Shown here piece after piece: positions 32,402-40,694 of a stretch of 64,000 bases of DNA (positions are counted from its first letter, which is position 1; every line of letters begins with the position of its first letter). Below the pieces are notes generated by a model, which was given only the letters and a program-made list of their open reading frames with translations, made no database searches and was not told where the DNA came from. The stretch spans positions 41,923 through 105,922 of the forward strand of contig JAEZJG010000021.1 of NCBI GenBank assembly GCA_023415795.1. The letters are read 5' to 3'. The position numbers and the translations under genes are program-made. Source of the stretch: Bacillota bacterium (GTDB lineage: Bacteria > Bacillota > Clostridia > Christensenellales > SZUA-584).

Positions 32402-33928
32402 ATGATACCTGTCGTACGTAAAAAACAGATGCAATCGCTGGACACCTACATGATGGAACAGCTGCGCATACCCGCCCGTGTGCTGATGGAGAACGCGGCG
32501 TTTGGCATCACCGCTGCCATTTGGGAGCGTTTCGGCAAAACGAAGGTGCTGGCGCTGTGCGGCATGGGCAACAACGGCGGCGACGGCTTCGCGGCGGCGC
32601 GGCAGTTGGAGGCCAAGGGCTGCGAGGTGCGCGTCTGCCTGATCGGCAAGACCGATGGGCTTCAGGCAGAAGCGGCTGAGAACGCAGCGTATTTTGGTCC
32701 CCGTATATTCGAAATTGTCAGCGAGGGCACAGCAGAGGCTCTGCTGTCTGGCATCTCAGATTTCGTGGTCATCGATGCACTTTTCGGCGTGGGTCTTAGC
32801 CGCGAGGCGGAGGGTTTGTATAAAAAGGTCATAGAACTGATTAACGCAAGCGGCGCATACATCGTTTCCTGCGATATCCCCTCCGGCATCGATGCGGATA
32901 CCGGACTTGTGCTGGGCGCAGCGATACGTGCAAACGAAACCGTCACGTTCCAATGCGCAAAGCCGGGGCACTTCCTATTTCCGGGGCGGGCTTATACCGG
33001 CAATCTTACCGTTAAGGAAATCGGCACCACGGGCGAATACAGCGTGGGCCAAATCCGGGCGGCACTGGACGGCCTCAAACTGCTGCCGCGAGAGGCGGAT
33101 ACTCACAAGGGCAATTACGGCAAGCTGGCCTGTATCGCAGGCAGTCAGGGTTACTCAGGCGCAGGGCTGCTGTGTGTTTGCGGCGCGCTGCGCGCGGGCG
33201 CGGGGTTGGTGACGGCGGGTATCCCCTCCGGTCTCCAGCAGGTGTTCTCATCCCGCGTACCCGAATGCATGACCTATGCGCTGGACGAGGACTCGGGGCA
33301 TCTCTCCGAGCAGTGCCTTCCCGCGCTGGACAGGCTGCTGGCAGACAAGAACGCGCTGGCCGCCGGGCCGGGGCTGTCGCTCAGCAACGGAGCGGCTTTG
33401 GCGGTAGAACGCATGCTCACCCAGTACGACATCCGCAAAGTGTTCGATGCGGACGCGCTGACGCTGATCGCGCAAAACAAGGAATGGCTGGCCGCCAAGC
33501 AAGGCGATGTTGTGCTGACACCGCATCTGGCTGAGTTCTCTCGGCTGTGCAACCTGACCGTGGACGAGATCAAGAACGACCCTCTCACCTGTGCGCAGAT
33601 ATTCGCCAAGAAGTATGACGTAACGGTGCTGCTCAAGGGTGCGACAACGCTGGTCACCAACGGCGATAAAACGGTGTTCGTCACCGCAGGCACGCCCGGC
33701 ATGGCGCGCGGCGGCAGCGGTGATGTGCTGACCGGCGTGATCGGCGGTCTGATGTGCGGCGGCAACGCGCGCGGTATGAGCGCCTTCGCGGCGGCGGTAT
33801 ACGGTGCGTACATCTGCGGCAAGGCAGGCGAGGCAGCAGCGGAGGATCGCGGCATACTGTCCATGACACCTGCGGACACGCTGGCCAACATACCGCTGAT
33901 CACAAAGGATATGATGATTGAGCCATAA
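32402..33928 (+). CDS. nnrD: Bifunctional NAD(P)HX epimerase / ADP-dependent dehydratase
   Basis: This repair enzyme restores damaged hydrated NADH/NADPH. Residues ~1-210 are the epimerase (YjeF_N): LMENAAFGITAAIWERFG, CGMGNNGGDGFAAARQLEAK and DALFGVGLSREAEG. Residues ~225-508 are the ribokinase-like dehydratase (NnrD): THKGNYGKLACIAGSQGYSG, RAGAGLVTAGIP, VLTPHLAEFSRL, VLLKGATTLV and the catalytic-loop GTPGMARGGSGDVLTGVIGG. The fusion is the usual bacterial form, and 508 residues is standard. GGAAGGAG precedes the ATG. A strong terminator follows. Confidence 0.94.
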   Translation: MIPVVRKKQMQSLDTYMMEQLRIPARVLMENAAFGITAAIWERFGKTKVLALCGMGNNGGDGFAAARQLEAKGCEVRVCLIGKTDGLQAEAAENAAYFGPRIFEIVSEGTAEALLSGISDFVVIDALFGVGLSREAEGLYKKVIELINASGAYIVSCDIPSGIDADTGLVLGAAIRANETVTFQCAKPGHFLFPGRAYTGNLTVKEIGTTGEYSVGQIRAALDGLKLLPREADTHKGNYGKLACIAGSQGYSGAGLLCVCGALRAGAGLVTAGIPSGLQQVFSSRVPECMTYALDEDSGHLSEQCLPALDRLLADKNALAAGPGLSLSNGAALAVERMLTQYDIRKVFDADALTLIAQNKEWLAAKQGDVVLTPHLAEFSRLCNLTVDEIKNDPLTCAQIFAKKYDVTVLLKGATTLVTNGDKTVFVTAGTPGMARGGSGDVLTGVIGGLMCGGNARGMSAFAAAVYGAYICGKAGEAAAEDRGILSMTPADTLANIPLITKDMMIEP

Positions 33929-33950
33929 AACGAAAGGCTTATAGAAAGAT

Positions 33951-34000
33951 AAAGTCCGATACACTTCAAAGATTCAGTTCTAAAGTGTACCGGACTTTTT
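33951..34000. terminator. Bidirectional terminator between nnrD and the E2 gene
   Basis: AAAGTCCGATACACTT (33951-33966) pairs with AAGTGTACCGGACTTT (33983-33998) with one mismatch. T-runs follow on both strands (TTTTT to 34000 rightward; TTTATCTTTC leftward). It ends the recX-birA-peptidase-nnrD transcript and the convergent dehydrogenase transcript. Confidence 0.8.
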
Positions 34001-34022
34001 ATCATTGAGCATTTCAACTGTC

Positions 34023-35219
34023 TTAAGACTTCGTACTCCACTCGTTATCCACATCCGCCAGCAGCAGCGGGCTCTCCAGCAGATGCGCGATGCGGGCAGC
34101 GAACACCGCCGCCTGCGCGCCGTCAACGCTCCGGTGATCGTACGTGAGGCACAGCGGCAGCTTCAGCCGTTTTGTGACACGCCCCTCATCGTCCATCTCC
34201 AGCCGCTGTTCCACGGCGCATACACCCAGTATCGCGCTCTCCGGTTCGTTGATGATCGGCGTGAATGACGCGACACCCAGCATCCCCAGATTGCTGACCG
34301 TGAAAGTGCCGCCTGTGCAGTCGTCCGGCAGCAAATGCCCTTTCTCCGCTTTGTCCCGCAGCGCCTTAGCCGCTGCCGATACCTCCCTCAGGGTCAGCGC
34401 GTCCGCGTCGCGTATCACCGGCACCACCAAACCATCGGGCAGCGCAACTGCCATACCGATGTTCACATGCTTCTTGAGCAGCAGCCCCGCGTCGGTATAT
34501 GACGCGTTGATGCGCGGCTGCTCCCGCAGTGCCTGTGCTGCCGCCGCCAACACAAAATCGTTGACGGTGACGCGTATGCCGCCCGCCGCGTTGATACGCT
34601 CGCGCAAAGCCAACAGCTCTGAGACATCCGCTATCGTCGTCTGCGTCACCTGCGGCACATGCTGCCAGCTGGACAGCGTCCGCTGTGCGATCACCCGGCG
34701 CATCGCGCTGTGCGGCACCAGCTCCGCCTCCTCCGGCGCGAACGATATAACGTTTGCCGGTGCCACATCCGCCGCCTTGATCTGACCAAAGCTGCCCGAA
34801 GGCGCTATATCCGACAGCGATAAGCCGCGTTCCTTCGCCAGACGCTTTGCCGCCGGCGTTGCGGGAATGCGTTCACCCGCCTGCCGTGCCATCACCATAG
34901 GCTCGGCAGACCTGTGGTGCTTCGCCGCCACCTTCATCGCAGCCAGAGCGGCGGCGATCTCCGTTTCCGGCACCGATTCCCCCGCTGCGCCGATGAACCC
35001 GATCGTCCGCACCACGGGAACCTCATCGCCCTCGCGCGCCAAAGCATGCAATAGCACACCGGAGTTCATCGCTTCCACTTCCATATTGACCTTATCCGTC
35101 TCGATCTCCAGCAGCGGCTCACCCTGCTCCACGCGCTCTCCCACGTTTTTCAGCCATTTGATGACCTTGCCGGTTTCCATCGCCATGCCCGCCTTGGGCA
35201 TAATCACCGCATATGCCAT
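34023..35219 (-). CDS. Dihydrolipoamide acyltransferase (E2) of a pyruvate- or acetoin-type dehydrogenase
   Basis: E2 carries acyl groups on lipoate between E1 and CoA. Residues 1-76 are one lipoyl domain with the lipoylated lysine at ~43 in EIETDKVNMEVEA. Residues ~117-152 are the subunit-binding domain (RIPATPAAKRLAKERGLSLS, APSGSFGQIKAADV). Residues ~170-398 are the catalytic domain, with active-site His in TYDHRSVDGAQAAVFAARI. It has 398 residues. The start is ATG 35219 with AGAGGGGG upstream, 12 bases after the E1 beta stop. Sequence alone does not separate pyruvate from acetoin or branched-chain use. Confidence 0.9.
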   Translation of the reverse strand: MAYAVIMPKAGMAMETGKVIKWLKNVGERVEQGEPLLEIETDKVNMEVEAMNSGVLLHALAREGDEVPVVRTIGFIGAAGESVPETEIAAALAAMKVAAKHHRSAEPMVMARQAGERIPATPAAKRLAKERGLSLSDIAPSGSFGQIKAADVAPANVISFAPEEAELVPHSAMRRVIAQRTLSSWQHVPQVTQTTIADVSELLALRERINAAGGIRVTVNDFVLAAAAQALREQPRINASYTDAGLLLKKHVNIGMAVALPDGLVVPVIRDADALTLREVSAAAKALRDKAEKGHLLPDDCTGGTFTVSNLGMLGVASFTPIINEPESAILGVCAVEQRLEMDDEGRVTKRLKLPLCLTYDHRSVDGAQAAVFAARIAHLLESPLLLADVDNEWSTKS

Positions 35220-35231
35220 ACTGCCCCCTCT

Positions 35232-36215
35232 TTAGCCTCGCACCAGCTCGACAACCTTTTTGACAACGTTGTCATGAATGGGCACCACATGCTTCTCCAG
35301 TTCGGGGCAATAGGGTATCGGCACATCCAGCCCGCCATAGCGCCGAATGGGCGCGTCCAGATAGTAGAACGCCTCGCTGTCCGCAATCACCGCTGCCAGC
35401 TCGCCGCCGAAGCCGCCCGTCTGACACGCCTCGTGCACGATCAGCACACGCCCAGTCTTTTTCACCGACGCAATCAGTGTCTCCTTGTCCAGCGGCACCA
35501 GCGTGCGCGGGTCCACCACCTCCACGCTGATCCCATGCTCCCGCGACAGCACCTCCGCCGCGTCCATGCACATCGGCAGCATGCGCCCGTAGGTGATGAG
35601 CGTCACGTCCGTGCCTTCCCGGTGTACCGCCGCTTTGCCGAGCGGCACCACATATTCGCCCTCCGGCACATCGCCCTTGGTGCGATACAGCAGCTTCTGT
35701 TCCAGGAACAGCACCGGGTTGTCGTCGCGGATGGCCGCAGTCAGCAGCCCCTTGGCGTCCGCCGGCGTAGAGGGTATCACCACCTTCAGCCCCGGTGCGT
35801 TGCAAAACCACGCCTCCGGGCTTTGGCTGTGCTGCGCCGCCGCACCCGTTCCCGAACCGGCGGGCGCACGCACCACCAGCGGCACCTTCGCCATGCCGCC
35901 AAACATATAGCGCATCTTCGCCGCCTGATTAATCAGCTGATCCATCGCAATCGTCAAGAAATCGCTGAACATGATCTCCGCAATGGGGCGCATGCCTGTC
36001 ACCGCCGCACCCGCCGCCGCGCCCGCAATTGCCGCCTCGGATATGGGCGTATCTTTCACACGCTGCTCGCCAAACTCCTCCAGCATGCCGGCGGATACGC
36101 CGAACGCGCCGCCGTAGCACCCCACGTCCTCACCCATCAAAAATACGTCTTCATCACGGCGCATCTCCAGCGTCATCGCTTCCCGGATCGCCTGTGCATA
36201 TGTCAACTCTCTCAT
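35232..36215 (-). CDS. 2-oxoacid/acetoin dehydrogenase E1 component, beta subunit
   Basis: E1 beta forms the thiamine-diphosphate enzyme with E1 alpha. Motifs are VFLMGEDVGCYGGAFGV (the Glu that activates TPP), RVKDTPISEAAIAGAAAGAA, IMFSDFLTIAMDQLINQAAK, PAGSGTGAAAQHSQSPEAWF and the C-terminal domain motif VVDPRTLVPLDKETL. The start is ATG 36215 (MRELTYAQAI) with AGGGGGA upstream; the frame back to 36245 overlaps the E1 alpha gene and lacks support. About 327 residues, normal for the family. The gene order alpha-beta-E2 is conserved, and an acetoin role is as likely as a pyruvate role. Confidence 0.9.
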   Translation of the reverse strand: MRELTYAQAIREAMTLEMRRDEDVFLMGEDVGCYGGAFGVSAGMLEEFGEQRVKDTPISEAAIAGAAAGAAVTGMRPIAEIMFSDFLTIAMDQLINQAAKMRYMFGGMAKVPLVVRAPAGSGTGAAAQHSQSPEAWFCNAPGLKVVIPSTPADAKGLLTAAIRDDNPVLFLEQKLLYRTKGDVPEGEYVVPLGKAAVHREGTDVTLITYGRMLPMCMDAAEVLSREHGISVEVVDPRTLVPLDKETLIASVKKTGRVLIVHEACQTGGFGGELAAVIADSEAFYYLDAPIRRYGGLDVPIPYCPELEKHVVPIHDNVVKKVVELVRG

Positions 36216-36231
36216 TGCTTTGTCCCCCTGT

Positions 36232-37191
36232 TCACGCGTACACATCGTCCAGTATTGTGTCTATGGACGGATAAGGGCAGCTCTGTGCGTATGCCACCGC
36301 GTCCTCTACCGTCTGCCGCGCGTTCTTCTCCATTCCCTCCAGCTCATCGGCGGAATACAGCGCCTTATCCAGCAGATAAGCCTTCATCCGCTTGATCGGG
36401 TCCTTTTGCTTCCACTCCTCAATCTCTTCTTTAGTGCGATACACGTTCGCGTCGCTCTTCGAGTGTCCGAGATAGCGATAGGTGTCACACACCAGCAGCA
36501 TGGGGCCATTCTTGCGCACATACTCGCGCGCCTTCTTGGCCTCGTCATACACCTGCACCGCATCGTTGCCGTCTATTGTCTTGCCCTTGATGCCATAGCT
36601 GTGTGCACGCACCGCAATGTCGCTCACGCCCATCGAGCGGCTGCAATGCGTGGACATGCCATACTTATTGTCCTCACAAACGAAAAGCACGGGCAGCTTC
36701 CACACGGACGCCAGATTGAGCGACTCGTGAAACGTGCCCTGATTGGTTGCGCCATCGCCGAAGAACGCCACCACAATGCGGTCGATACCTTTCATCTGCG
36801 TGGTAAGCGCCGCGCCCACAGCCAGCGGTATGCCGCCGCCCACCACGCCGTTTGCACCCAGATTGCCGCTGGCGATGTCCGCGATGTGCATGGAACCGCC
36901 CTTGCCCTTGCAGTAGCCCGCTTCCTTGCCCAAAAACTCCGCCATCATGCGGTTGATATTAATCCCCTTGGATATACACTGTCCGTGTCCGCGGTGTGTG
37001 CTGGCGATAATGTCCTGCTCCGCCAGAGCGCAGCACACGCCTGCCGCCGTCGCTTCCTCTCCCACGTACAGGTGCGTCGTGCCATGCACCATGCCCGTCG
37101 AGAACAGATATGCCACCTTTTCCTCAAAGCTGCGTGTAAGCAGCATCTTTTCATACATCTCCCGCAGCTTCCTTTTGCCTGCAACTGCCAT
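36232..37191 (-). CDS. 2-oxoacid/acetoin dehydrogenase E1 component, alpha subunit
   Basis: The alpha subunit binds thiamine diphosphate: FFGDGATNQGTFHESLN holds the GDG..N motif. THRGHGQCISKGIN, GKGGSMHIAD and the phosphorylation-loop-like YRYLGHSKSDANVYR are further blocks. At 319 residues it matches AcoA/PdhA of Bacillota. AAGGAAGG lies six bases before the ATG. It is the first of three genes; the dihydrolipoamide dehydrogenase (E3) that the complex needs is not next to it and must come from elsewhere. Strict anaerobes often use such complexes for acetoin. Confidence 0.9.
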   Translation of the reverse strand: MAVAGKRKLREMYEKMLLTRSFEEKVAYLFSTGMVHGTTHLYVGEEATAAGVCCALAEQDIIASTHRGHGQCISKGININRMMAEFLGKEAGYCKGKGGSMHIADIASGNLGANGVVGGGIPLAVGAALTTQMKGIDRIVVAFFGDGATNQGTFHESLNLASVWKLPVLFVCEDNKYGMSTHCSRSMGVSDIAVRAHSYGIKGKTIDGNDAVQVYDEAKKAREYVRKNGPMLLVCDTYRYLGHSKSDANVYRTKEEIEEWKQKDPIKRMKAYLLDKALYSADELEGMEKNARQTVEDAVAYAQSCPYPSIDTILDDVYA

Positions 37192-37380
37192 GCTTAACCT
37201 TCCTTTAAATCAAATCATTCTCTCGCCGCATTGTTTGCTTAATGTCTTTATCCCTATCCAACAAAACGCGTTTGCTGACATTATTCTTGTCCGCAGCCAC
37301 GCATTATACAGGTGATTTTTCCGCTCTTTTGCAGCGCATCATTCTTTTTCGATCATTCTACCATAGATAAAATGATAACG

Positions 37381-37396
37381 CGATAAAAATTTATCG
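37381..37396. promoter_or_regulatory. Palindrome upstream of the dehydrogenase operon
   Basis: CGATAAAAATTTATCG is a perfect inverted repeat (seven-base arms, AA centre), flanked by ATAACG and TTAT that extend the symmetry. It lies between the E1 alpha start (37191) and the rightward prsA promoter, about 190 bases from the former. It may be an operator. A possible leftward -10 (TAGAAT on the minus strand) is nearby, but its -35 is poor. Confidence 0.35.
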
Positions 37397-37457
37397 TTAT
37401 TCATTAATTGTCTACATTTTTTAGCCTCCCTTTTTTAAGCTTATTGTATCAAATCAT

Positions 37458-37487
37458 TTGTCAATCCTTTGCCGCTTGGTGTATAAT
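37458..37487 (+). promoter_or_regulatory. Promoter for the PrsA-like foldase gene
   Basis: TTGTCA (37458-37463) and consensus TATAAT (37482-37487) are 18 bases apart, about 45 bases before the ATG at 37532. Confidence 0.6.
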
Positions 37488-37531
37488 TGCTTGAGCTAAA
37501 GAAGAAGATTGTTAATTGAAGGAGAACCCAT

Positions 37532-38767
37532 ATGACGAAAAGACGCATCGCCGCGTTTGGCCTTTCCCTGCTGCTGCTGTTTTCCGGCGGCTGCAGCCTG
37601 GTCGATATCGACGAAGAAAAAGCGGCGGAGATTGAAAACAATAAAACGATCGTTGAATACAACGGTCAGCTCATCACCAAAGGCGAAGTGACGCTGGAGA
37701 TGACACGCAACGCCGCCTCAATGGGCACCACCATTGACGCATTGAAAAGCAATGAGGAAACTTGGGCTGGCTACCGTGATTATTTTGTCAAAAAGGTTGC
37801 CATAGACCGCATCGCGCTGGACAAGGCAAAGGAACTGGGTCTGGATACGCTGACGGAAGAGGAAACAAAGACAATTACCGATACTTACGATTCCGTCATG
37901 TCCACACTGGATTCCTTTATTGCCCCCAGTGTACAGGCAGCAGTGGATGCAGATTCGTCCCTGAACTACGACGAGGAGTATAAGAGACAGCTGAAGCTTT
38001 ATTTAAACAGCATCGGCTACGACCCGGATACCTACCGTGAAACGCTGGAAAATGAGCTTATTGTCGGCAAGGTGCGGGATCACTTCCTCAAGGATATCAG
38101 CGTGACGGACGAGGAGGTTCAAACCTACTACGATACACAGGTCAGCATACAGCAGAACAATCTTGAGATCTCTCCGGATAGCTTTGCATGGCAGCAGTCC
38201 CTTGGTTCCACCATCATGTACTATCCGGATGGTTACAAAAAAGTCCGTCACATCCTTGTGCAATTTGATGAGGAAACGCGCAGCAAGGCCTTGGAGGCTT
38301 ACTCTGAGGAGGATAAGACGGAGTATAATAAGATACTCGAAGCTGCAGTCGCCACAATACAGCCCACCATCGATGAAATTGTTGCAAAGATGGAAGCAGG
38401 AGACGACTTCGCCACGTTGATTGATGAGTACAATAAGGATTCGTCAATGTCGATTGAACCCACGCGCACCGAAGGCAAGGTGGTAGGTCCGCAGTCCACC
38501 GACATCACGACGCCAGGATATCTGGACGCAGTGGCAGCGCTGGCAGATCCCGGCAGCTACAAGGTGCTCAACACCTACTCCGGCTGCTACATCATTCGCT
38601 GCGACAAGCTCATGGCAGGCGCAGTCCCGTTTGATGATTTGAAGGATTCTATCAAAAACACACTGCTTTCCACAGCGCAGGAAAACGAATGGGGCACTGT
38701 CTCGGATGGTTGGATCGAAGATGCCAAGTCAACCGGCAAGCTTAAACTGTATCCGGACAGATTCTAA
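37532..38767 (+). CDS. prsA: PrsA/SurA-like foldase lipoprotein (parvulin family)
   Basis: Extracytoplasmic PrsA helps secreted proteins fold. The signal sequence RIAAFGLSLLLLFSGGC ends in a lipobox whose Cys is near residue 25. A SurA-like N-terminal domain follows (IVEYNGQLITKGEVTLEM). The central region has the parvulin start YKKVRHILVQFDEET, but an insertion of about 50 residues (EAYSEEDKTEYNKILEAAVA) splits it before DFATLIDEYNKDSSM and the end VLNTYSGCYIIRCDKLMAG. Whether isomerase activity is kept is not clear. It has 411 residues, larger than B. subtilis PrsA. AAGGAG precedes the ATG, and a terminator follows. Confidence 0.75.
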   Translation: MTKRRIAAFGLSLLLLFSGGCSLVDIDEEKAAEIENNKTIVEYNGQLITKGEVTLEMTRNAASMGTTIDALKSNEETWAGYRDYFVKKVAIDRIALDKAKELGLDTLTEEETKTITDTYDSVMSTLDSFIAPSVQAAVDADSSLNYDEEYKRQLKLYLNSIGYDPDTYRETLENELIVGKVRDHFLKDISVTDEEVQTYYDTQVSIQQNNLEISPDSFAWQQSLGSTIMYYPDGYKKVRHILVQFDEETRSKALEAYSEEDKTEYNKILEAAVATIQPTIDEIVAKMEAGDDFATLIDEYNKDSSMSIEPTRTEGKVVGPQSTDITTPGYLDAVAALADPGSYKVLNTYSGCYIIRCDKLMAGAVPFDDLKDSIKNTLLSTAQENEWGTVSDGWIEDAKSTGKLKLYPDRF

Positions 38768-38780
38768 AACAGACACAAAC

Positions 38781-38815
38781 AAAAGCGCCTTCCCATCGCG
38801 GAGAGGCGCTTTTTG
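38781..38815 (+). terminator. Terminator of the prsA-like gene
   Basis: AAAAGCGCCT (38781-38790) pairs with AGGCGCTTTT (38804-38813) and is followed by T residues. The arms also give A/T-rich flanks on the other strand, so it may serve the convergent ADP-ribosylglycohydrolase gene as well. Confidence 0.75.
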
Positions 38816-38838
38816 ATTGCAATATTTTTAGATCATAC

Positions 38839-39753
38839 TTATGACTGATTTACCTCAGGCAGCTCGGGCAGACGCTTCACAACAGCCAGCCATTCCGGCG
38901 GCAGACACCCCATGCCGTCTCGCGCTCCTAATATCGCCCCCGCAATCATGCCACGCGTTGCCGAATCGCCGCCGATACGCGTGTTCAGCGACATCACTGC
39001 ACGGTAGTCCGTCGAAGTCAACAGCAGCGCAAATATCACAGGTATGGCATGATGAGCGTGGCAGCTTTGACCCAGTACCGCTGCAATATCTTCGGCCGCT
39101 TTTCCGGATACCGCTTCCGCTGCCGCAAGGTATCCCTCCAGCAGTGTCGTATCCTTCCCCGCATGCTTCATATCGTACAGACACACCCGCAGTGCTTCGG
39201 GGACGGGCGATGCGTCACCTTCCAGCATCCTTATTGTCAATCGCGCAAACAACTCGGTCGCCAGCAGCGAGGGTCCGCTGTTGTGCGTGATTCGGCTTTG
39301 GCAGACTGCCTTCTCCACAGCTTTTTGCGGGTCTTCCGTCCAGTACAGCATCGGCGCGATACGCGCAGCTCCGCCCAGCTCGTCCGACTGAGAGCCTGTC
39401 AGGTTCCCTTCCTCAAACGCCTTAAGAGAATCCTTGCTGGCCATGTCCATATGTCCGGTATAGCTTCTCATGTAGTGCCGCCACGCACCGCGAAAGCTGT
39501 CATCCGTATAACGCCCTTGCCACTCCTTCATATGGTTATACAGAAGCAGTGCCTGATCGCCGTAATGTGTGTAGTCGCCCAGATGCTTGCCCTCGTGCCA
39601 GCCTCCGGGCAACGGTTCATGCGGCGCATCGTATTCGCCAAAGCGCGCCTTGATCACCTTAACGTTATATATCCAGTGGGCTCCCAGCACAAAGGCATCC
39701 GCCAAAAAGCTGCCTAGCAGCATCGCTTGCTTTCTTTCTTCACGCTCTGCCAT
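38839..39753 (-). CDS. ADP-ribosylglycohydrolase family protein with altered metal site
   Basis: The all-helical fold is recognisable: KQAMLLGSFLADAFVLGAHW at the start and NTRIGGDSATRGMIAGAILG at the end. Classical members remove ADP-ribose using two Mg ions held by a TDDT motif and a GGDTDT motif. Here the first site reads DYTHYGDQALLLYN and the second GGDSATRG, so several metal ligands are changed. The protein of 304 residues may therefore bind or act on another substrate. The start is ATG 39753 with AAGGAG eight bases before it; GTG 39762 is too close to that site. Confidence 0.75.
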   Translation of the reverse strand: MAEREERKQAMLLGSFLADAFVLGAHWIYNVKVIKARFGEYDAPHEPLPGGWHEGKHLGDYTHYGDQALLLYNHMKEWQGRYTDDSFRGAWRHYMRSYTGHMDMASKDSLKAFEEGNLTGSQSDELGGAARIAPMLYWTEDPQKAVEKAVCQSRITHNSGPSLLATELFARLTIRMLEGDASPVPEALRVCLYDMKHAGKDTTLLEGYLAAAEAVSGKAAEDIAAVLGQSCHAHHAIPVIFALLLTSTDYRAVMSLNTRIGGDSATRGMIAGAILGARDGMGCLPPEWLAVVKRLPELPEVNQS

Positions 39754-39874
39754 AAGCTCCACTCCTTTCCATCCATCTTAGCATCACTATAGCATACTTA
39801 CGTTTGTTCCGTATATATAATACTTTTCAACATTAATTAAGATTTTTTACATAATACCATACACAAATGGAAAC

Positions 39875-39904
39875 TTGACAATGTGCGGCAACATCCCCTA
39901 TCAT
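39875..39904 (+). promoter_or_regulatory. Promoter for the GNAT acetyltransferase gene
   Basis: TTGACA (39875-39880) and TATCAT (39899-39904) are 18 bases apart. Transcription would start near 39911, about 28 bases before the ATG at 39939. Confidence 0.55.
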
Positions 39905-39938
39905 CGTATACAATTATGAATGAAATCAGGTGCCTTAT

Positions 39939-40490
39939 ATGGACAAAGCACATGAAGCCGCTCAAAAACGCCATAACATCAGCGGTCTTTGCATAAGGGC
40001 TGCGGCAGAAGCTGATTTGCCCGCCATCGCTGCCATCATGAACCACTATCGCCAGCATACCAATCACATCTGGGATCGCACTGCCGTCTCACAAGACGAC
40101 GCGAGGCTGTGGCTGGATGAGCATCTGCAGCCGCCATATACTGCCATTGTTGCGGAACTGAGCGGCAGCTTGGCAGGATACGCTTCTTTATCACAGTTTC
40201 GCTCATTTCGTGGCTACGACGTCACGGCAGAGAACAGCATTTACCTTGCGCCTGGCATGGAGGGGCGCGGCATAGGCGCGGCATTGATGAAAGAACTGCT
40301 GCTGCACGCTCGCCAAAACGGTCTCAAGGCTGTTACAGCATGGATCGACAGCAACAATACAAACTCAGTTTGCTTTCACGAGAAGTTTGGCTTTCGCTAC
40401 TGCGGCGTCATGGAGCGCGTGGGCATTCTGGACGGCCAGCTCACCAGCGTCATCATCATGGTATTAAATATCGGTGACTCCGAAGAATAA
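39939..40490 (+). CDS. GNAT-family N-acetyltransferase (phosphinothricin acetyltransferase-like)
   Basis: The 183-residue protein has the GNAT fold: IRAAAEADLPAIAAIMNHY at the start, SLAGYASLSQFRSFRGYDVT, the acetyl-CoA pyrophosphate loop LAPGMEGRGIGAALMKELL, and AWIDSNNTNSVCFHEKFGFRY, which is typical of the phosphinothricin/methionine sulfone acetyltransferase subgroup. These enzymes acetylate small amines, often amino acid analogues. ATG 39939 is preferred; GTG 39930 is possible. The gene is single, between its own promoter and terminator. Confidence 0.8.
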   Translation: MDKAHEAAQKRHNISGLCIRAAAEADLPAIAAIMNHYRQHTNHIWDRTAVSQDDARLWLDEHLQPPYTAIVAELSGSLAGYASLSQFRSFRGYDVTAENSIYLAPGMEGRGIGAALMKELLLHARQNGLKAVTAWIDSNNTNSVCFHEKFGFRYCGVMERVGILDGQLTSVIIMVLNIGDSEE

Positions 40491-40553
40491 TCAACGCTGT
40501 TCCCACGGCAAATTGTTCGTTTATTGCCCTCATTCCGCTCACTGACTCTTGCG

Positions 40554-40579
40554 CGCCATTACTGGTTAGGCGCTTTTTT
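40554..40579 (+). terminator. Terminator of the acetyltransferase gene
   Basis: GCGCC (40554-40558) and GGCGC (40569-40573) form a short stem with a ten-base loop, followed directly by six T residues. Confidence 0.6.
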
Positions 40580-40584
40580 ATTAT

Positions 40585-40618
40585 CGGAATAACCGATTGT
40601 TTTACTCTTACTATTCCG
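40585..40618. repeat. Inverted repeat upstream of ykoE
   Basis: CGGAATA (40585-40591) and TATTCCG (40612-40618) are perfect inverted copies separated by 20 bases, about 30 bases upstream of the ykoE -10 element. It could be an operator pair or a hairpin. No TPP riboswitch is present in this intergenic region. Confidence 0.35.
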
Positions 40619-40647
40619 ATTATCGTATGCATCGGGTCAACTCGCAA

Positions 40648-40656
40648 TGCTATAAT
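40648..40656 (+). promoter_or_regulatory. Extended -10 promoter for ykoEDC
   Basis: TGCTATAAT is a TGn plus consensus TATAAT, an extended -10 element that can work without a good -35; the -35 position (TGCATC) is poor. The predicted start is about 32 bases before the ykoE ATG at 40695. Confidence 0.45.
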
Positions 40657-40694
40657 TGATTGAAATAATATAGACATGAAGGTGAGGTATCATT

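Noticed and set aside
40491..40694. TPP riboswitch before ykoE
   Set aside because: The CTGAGA and ACCTGA-type cores are missing, in contrast to the clear element before thiT.
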